A DNA stretch of 64,000 bases from CAZSHG01 sp964606695 [NCBI: uncultured bacterium] (GTDB lineage: Bacteria; UBP14; UBA6098), in assembly GCA_964606695.1 (NCBI GenBank), contig CAZSHG010000015.1, positions 1-64,000 on the forward strand, written 5' to 3'. Below the pieces are notes generated by a model, which searched no databases, was not told where the DNA came from, and worked only from the letters and a program-made list of their open reading frames with translations. Positions within the stretch are counted from its first letter, which is position 1. Each line of letters opens with the position of its first letter. The position numbers and the translations under genes are program-made. Shown one piece after another: positions 60,649 through 64,000 of the stretch.

Positions 60649-60921
60649 TTTCCTTCAACAACTACAAATTCTACTCCTCAGATAACGAAAATTACTCCTC
60701 AAAATTCATATCTTACTCTTTATGTCAAGAAATTAACTCCTAATTATTCACATATTACTTCTCGTGTTAATAATATTACCCCTTCGATTTTATAAATTAC
60801 TCCACGTGTCAACAATATTACTCCTCTAACTCGATAGATTACTTCTCAATCTAACCGTTCTACTCCTCGAATTCGATAAATTCTTTCGCCATCTTCCCGT
60901 TTTACTCCTCGAAATTCGAAC
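60649..60921. repeat. 21-bp-period tandem array E (13 units)
   Basis: Thirteen units in perfect 21-base phase from 60649 (starts 60649, 60670, 60691, then every 21 to 60901). The first ten bases, ATTACTCCTC, are well kept; the remaining eleven vary freely. In the plus frame that gives ITPxxxx units, three units end in a stop codon, and the other frames are closed too, so no single peptide spans the array. Confidence 0.9.
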
Positions 60922-61199
60922 TTTCAAAACCCGCATATCCAATAAAATAAGGCATCTCAGCCGTATCAAGGTGTTTTCCGCCCCCCGCCAACCTTGCATT
61001 TCCAATGAACGACCTATTAACTAAATTAACATTATCAAAATACCCCGCATCAAACCCCCCGTCAAGGCGTTTTTCACCCCCCGCCGTATTTATTTTTGTA
61101 ATCCGATTCGGAAATTTTGATTTCGATTGCCTTCCCTTTTCTCGAAATGACTTCGCAAAAAGATTTGGGAATCCATTCGACGACGCCGTCTGCAAATTC

Positions 61200-61273
61200 C
61201 GTAGGGGAAGGTCTGAGACCTTCCCGTTTTCCGGTTGCCCCACGAAGGGCGGGCGTGAAACCCGCCCCTACGA
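61200..61273. repeat. Palindromic element family 1, intergenic copy
   Basis: CGTAGGGG and CCCCTACG ends enclose GGGAAGGTCTGAGACCTTCC and GGGCGGGCGTGAAACCCGCC palindromes. Same design as the in-gene copies at 13227, 16048 and 17398, with diverged inner arms. A weaker relative (tgtaggggagcac...gtgtgctccc) is at 63347-63396. Confidence 0.8.
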
Positions 61274-61361
61274 ACCGCGCGAATTAAATCTATTTTAAAA
61301 GAACGAACGACGAAAAGCGCCTATTAACCCGCACCACGACGGAGCGTGAGGGAGAAACATC

Positions 61362-62675
61362 CTATTTCAAATAAACTACCTTTTTGATTACATTAATATT
61401 ATTTATATTTGCATGAACGAAATAGATTCCACTGCCTATTTGAGGTTTTGGCGTCCAAACGCAATTCCTGCCCTTGGTTTCATATACGAGATGCCCCATA
61501 ATATCAAATATTTTTATAGTTTCTGTTTTTAAACATTCTATAGAAATTGAAGAAATAAACGGATTTGAACTAACTAATAATTCATTATAAGGAGATAAGA
61601 CAACTTCTTTAATATTGAATAAACTGTCGATACTTAATCTAATCCCACATCCTGTTCGACCTGTAATAGGTTCTATTATCCTTCCAGCCGATACAATGTC
61701 GCCATTAGAACACAATGAGGATTTAAAAATATGATAAGCCGTATCAGATGCATTTTTTATCATAGAATCAACTAGTGATCCTATTGAATCTATAACGGCG
61801 AAAGCGAATTTATCTTCGCTACCGGATTCAATCGAAGAACAAATAGCGTAATAAGAAGGAGAAACCATTAATATGTCAAATATTATCCACTCAGAGATGA
61901 TATCAGAATCCCAAATAATATTTGCCATTGTATCTATCAATGCAAACTTTGGGCCGGTTCCACCTATTATATATTCGTTATTAACATATGACTGCGCGAT
62001 TTTTAAAGGGCCATAAGCTATGGGGATGTCATAACTACGAACTGAGTCCCATAAAGGAGATATCCTGATATATTTATAATTAAGTGTAATACTACAATCA
62101 GCTACTATATTTAAAGAACCGTTATTATCAATACAGATACTTCTAGGGGCATAATCTTCCATAGAAATACATGTATCATTAGTAATACTCCAGCTTCCAA
62201 ATTCAACTTTTGTAAGGCAAATACTGTCTATTGGTATATTCCTGAAAGAAGCAATCACACAAGAACTGTCATACATAATATCAACAGCCATAGGCCTTTT
62301 ATTATTTAAATTGAATGCAATAATTGAATCTGATTCTGGCCAAAATATCGAATAATATCCTTGTGAAGGATCAAGATAGTTTGTTGCTATAATAAAAACA
62401 GAGCTATCGGGTAAATAAATAGCCTCTTGGGGGTAAAAAGAAGTTGTATTAATATATGAGCTATCATACTCAAGAGAGCCAAATGGATTTACAGTCAATA
62501 TCCAAAGGGTATCCGTAATCGCACCAAAGAACTTCAACTCTGTCCGATATTCAATTACATCCCTTAGTTCATATGAAGAAGACGAAGCCCCTCTATAATA
62601 TTTGAACCAATTAAATGCAAGACTTGAAACAGAAATAAATAGAACAATTGCTATAGTTATTACTAATCGTCGCAT
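61362..62675 (-). CDS. Secreted protein with sorting tail, AT-rich
   Basis: 437 residues. The signal peptide is MRRLVITIAIVLFISVSSLA. The mature part looks like a beta-propeller of loosely repeated units (SICIDNNGSLNIVADCSIT, FALIDTMANIIWDSDIIS). The tail is complete but minimal (SSNPFISSISIECLKTETIK ... IFDIMGHLVYET ... IGSGIYFVHANI ... KVVYLK), with no inserted palindrome. Codon use and base composition are markedly richer in A and T than in neighbouring secreted genes, which may mean a different origin. It overlaps the 62663 gene by 13 bases. Confidence 0.85.
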   Translation of the reverse strand: MRRLVITIAIVLFISVSSLAFNWFKYYRGASSSSYELRDVIEYRTELKFFGAITDTLWILTVNPFGSLEYDSSYINTTSFYPQEAIYLPDSSVFIIATNYLDPSQGYYSIFWPESDSIIAFNLNNKRPMAVDIMYDSSCVIASFRNIPIDSICLTKVEFGSWSITNDTCISMEDYAPRSICIDNNGSLNIVADCSITLNYKYIRISPLWDSVRSYDIPIAYGPLKIAQSYVNNEYIIGGTGPKFALIDTMANIIWDSDIISEWIIFDILMVSPSYYAICSSIESGSEDKFAFAVIDSIGSLVDSMIKNASDTAYHIFKSSLCSNGDIVSAGRIIEPITGRTGCGIRLSIDSLFNIKEVVLSPYNELLVSSNPFISSISIECLKTETIKIFDIMGHLVYETKGRNCVWTPKPQIGSGIYFVHANINNINVIKKVVYLK

Positions 62676-63049
62676 GATGTCGTATCAGAGCTCATCTCAT
62701 CAGCCACAATATCTGCTTCGCCATTTCCTCCTCCTGATAATACAACCCTGTAATACGTCGATTCTGTACACCAATCATAAGTCAACCACGTTATTGATGA
62801 TTCATTTTTCACGGTTTTAAGCTTGATGTAGTAGGTTCCATTATCCAGATCCTCAAACTTGTATTCAAGGTCTTCAATTTCACCTATACATGTTGAGTCA
62901 ATTATCGACCGAGTTGAATCGCAAAGGTATACTTCACCGATCTCCATAGGTGTTCCAGGATCACCTGTTATCGTAACGATACCTTTTATATCACCTGCGA
63001 ACAAAGACCCAATTGCACAAAGAATAATCGCAAGATAGACAAATTTCAT
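62663..63049 (-). CDS. Small secreted protein, carboxypeptidase-like fold possible
   Basis: 128 residues with a signal peptide (MKFVYLAIILCAIGSLFAG). The rest looks like a single beta-sandwich of the CarboxypepD_reg/transthyretin-like kind (IKGIVTITGDPGTPMEIG ... YKFEDLDNGTYYIKL). Several cysteines could form disulfides. Its end overlaps the start of the next gene, so the pair is translationally coupled. Like its partner it is AT-rich. The ATG follows aaaggagcg. Confidence 0.75.
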   Translation of the reverse strand: MKFVYLAIILCAIGSLFAGDIKGIVTITGDPGTPMEIGEVYLCDSTRSIIDSTCIGEIEDLEYKFEDLDNGTYYIKLKTVKNESSITWLTYDWCTESTYYRVVLSGGGNGEADIVADEMSSDTTSCDD

Positions 63050-63547
63050 TTTCGCTCCTTTAGTTTATGTTATAAAACAACTATCTCTTTTTCAAGTTTA
63101 AGGAAAAGTCCCCTTTCCGCAAGTTTTTTTTAAAAAAGTTCCTTATATTCCCAGCTCCGGTTTGGTTTGGGGCGGTTCGAGTTGAGAGTTGAGGGTGTAG
63201 AGTTGTGAGTTGGGGGTTATTTTAAGTTTAGTTGTCATAGTTCAAGCTTCCTTTGGCCAGAGTCCTTTTGAATGCGTTTGGCTTTTTTGAGTGTGTCGGA
63301 AACGTGCCGTGGGCCGCAAAGCGCAGTTAGGTCGGGGCGTTTGCCTGTAGGGGAGCACCTGCGACCGAAGGAAGTCCCACGGACGTGTGCTCCCGTTCGC
63401 GGAATAATCGACCATCCCATCTTCACGCGGCTCAGGGACCGTGGGGAGGGGAGAGATTGCCCTTGGTTTGGGTTTGGTGCGCGTGGGGGGCTTACAGCTC
63501 GCGAGGATTGCTGGATATGTCGCAATCCTTGTCCAGCCACGGGGGCG
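63050..63547. other. Gene-free stretch with repeat-like words
   Basis: 498 bases. tgagagttgagggtgtagag... near 63180 is low-complexity. A tgtaggggagcac...gtgtgctccc inverted pair (63347-63396) belongs to the palindrome families. Open frames are short and overlap each other; none shows a ribosome site or family likeness. Confidence 0.5.
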
Positions 63548-64000
63548 TCAAATCTTCCGCGAATCGTAGGCCCAGTGCAAAAGTGCCTGGCGTTGTTTGC
63601 GACGGCAGGACATATCGCGCGGCTCGCAGGCACTCTTTATCTGACCGATATGCCGAACCATCCCTTTCCAGCGCTTTATCTGACGCTCGTCGTCGGGGCA
63701 TCTGCGGCCCATGAAGTATCTGCAATACCACTGGAACCAGCCTCGGGGGTCCTCATGGTAAATCCACCCCTTTTCGCGCCACACCGATAAAGGCTGGGAG
63801 GCGTTGATGCCGAAATAGTTCAACTTCGGGTCGTGGCGTTCGGAGCAGAGTTTCGCCTTCTCGAACCAATCGTCGGGGAATTCGTTCCTGCAGTCGGTCA
63901 TGTATTTCCCGCCAAAGACGCCCATTTCCAGCATTTGCTTCGGTGTGAGTTCCGGCTGAAAATCGGGATGGAAATTTTCGCCCGCCGGTTCGGTCAGATA
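63548..64000 (-). CDS. Conserved hypothetical protein, 5' end outside the window
   Basis: The frame is open through the right edge, so the N-terminus is missing; 150 residues are visible. The text is distinctive, with PELTPKQMLEMGVFGGKYMT, FPDDWFEKAKL, YFGINASQPLSVWREKGWIY, WFQWYCRYFMGRRCPDDERQ and the end RQALLHWAYDSRKI. I recall similar proteins in bacteria, plants and fungi, always of unknown function and with this Trp/Arg-rich block. No catalytic motif can be named. An internal ATG would give a shorter protein, but the conserved text starts before it. Confidence 0.8.
   Translation of the reverse strand, partial: YLTEPAGENFHPDFQPELTPKQMLEMGVFGGKYMTDCRNEFPDDWFEKAKLCSERHDPKLNYFGINASQPLSVWREKGWIYHEDPRGWFQWYCRYFMGRRCPDDERQIKRWKGMVRHIGQIKSACEPRDMSCRRKQRQALLHWAYDSRKI

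Larger units (their letters stand above)
60480..61361. other. 882-base gene-free stretch with array E
   Basis: 60484-60618 on the minus strand has a strong aaggaggg ahead of ATG 60618 and about 45 coding-like codons (MSPGNYAIFVKQVKNFLADD) before it runs into the antisense of the secreted gene, so it may be a truncated gene. Array E follows (60649-60921). At 60965 and 61060 a tcaaggtgttttccgccccc/tcaaggcgtttttcaccccc direct repeat occurs. A family 1 palindrome ends the region at 61200. Confidence 0.6.

Noticed and set aside
11360-60921. CRISPR arrays as an explanation of the 21-bp-period loci
   Set aside because: There are no separate spacers, the unit is only 21 bases with no gaps, units are degenerate, and no cas gene is near.
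63235-63633. Overlapping frames near the right end
   Set aside because: They contradict each other on both strands and contain a palindromic repeat; only the frame at 63548-64000 has conserved text.

Overview
The window looks like a chromosomal stretch of an uncultured anaerobe of the FCB superphylum (Bacteroidota/Fibrobacterota-like candidate phyla). The main reason is nine predicted secreted proteins with C-terminal sorting tails of the type IX secretion or FlgD/gliding kind (YPNPFNS...IYDVxGR...GxYLVRA...KxVYLK). An Rnf complex, an unusual number of SurA/PpiC-type chaperones and a GH57 glucanase fit an anaerobic diderm. No secretion machinery, rRNA, CRISPR array or intact insertion sequence is visible. 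Phylum-level placement is inference.

Layout. 0-11 kb: truncated EF-G, a repeat-filled gap, a dead LVIVD-repeat gene, two large secreted proteins flanking a GltS-type symporter, an alkyltransferase-like protein and a TPR/HD-GYP regulator. 11-19 kb: a minus-strand block of two related HTH regulators, small membrane proteins and secreted proteins with near-identical tails, ending at a promoter, a folded leader and a 23-residue basic peptide. 19-24 kb: CDF metal exporter and GH57 enzyme. 24-32 kb: valS, then three parvulin-type chaperones, YjbQ and a secreted protein. 32-36 kb: ECF sigma/anti-sigma with two Spy-like proteins, a 54-residue membrane peptide, an AI-2E-type permease and a lipoprotein. 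37-42 kb: acylphosphatase, LOG-family protein, tRNA-Pro(CGG), radA, a secreted protein and rdgB. 43-50 kb: an rnf operon (C, EIIA-CBS, two outer-membrane-like proteins, D, G, E, A; no rnfB). 50-64 kb: an orphan recombinase-like zinc-ribbon protein, an 1883-residue surface protein, a DUF4870-like protein, a polyprenyl glycosylphosphotransferase, three more secreted proteins and a conserved hypothetical gene cut by the right edge.

The most striking signal is not a gene. Five separate sites (11.4, 15.4, 36.7, 57.0 and 60.8 kb) carry degenerate tandem arrays, each with its own consensus but all with exactly the same 21-bp period, held over 7 to 20 units. Two lie directly behind paralogous HTH genes, one flips orientation in the middle to form a 425-bp imperfect palindrome, and one has stop codons in its best frame, so a coding explanation does not cover the set. 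A second theme is short palindromic elements of several families, found both between genes and in frame inside the sorting-tail region of secreted proteins, much as Rickettsia palindromic elements sit inside genes.
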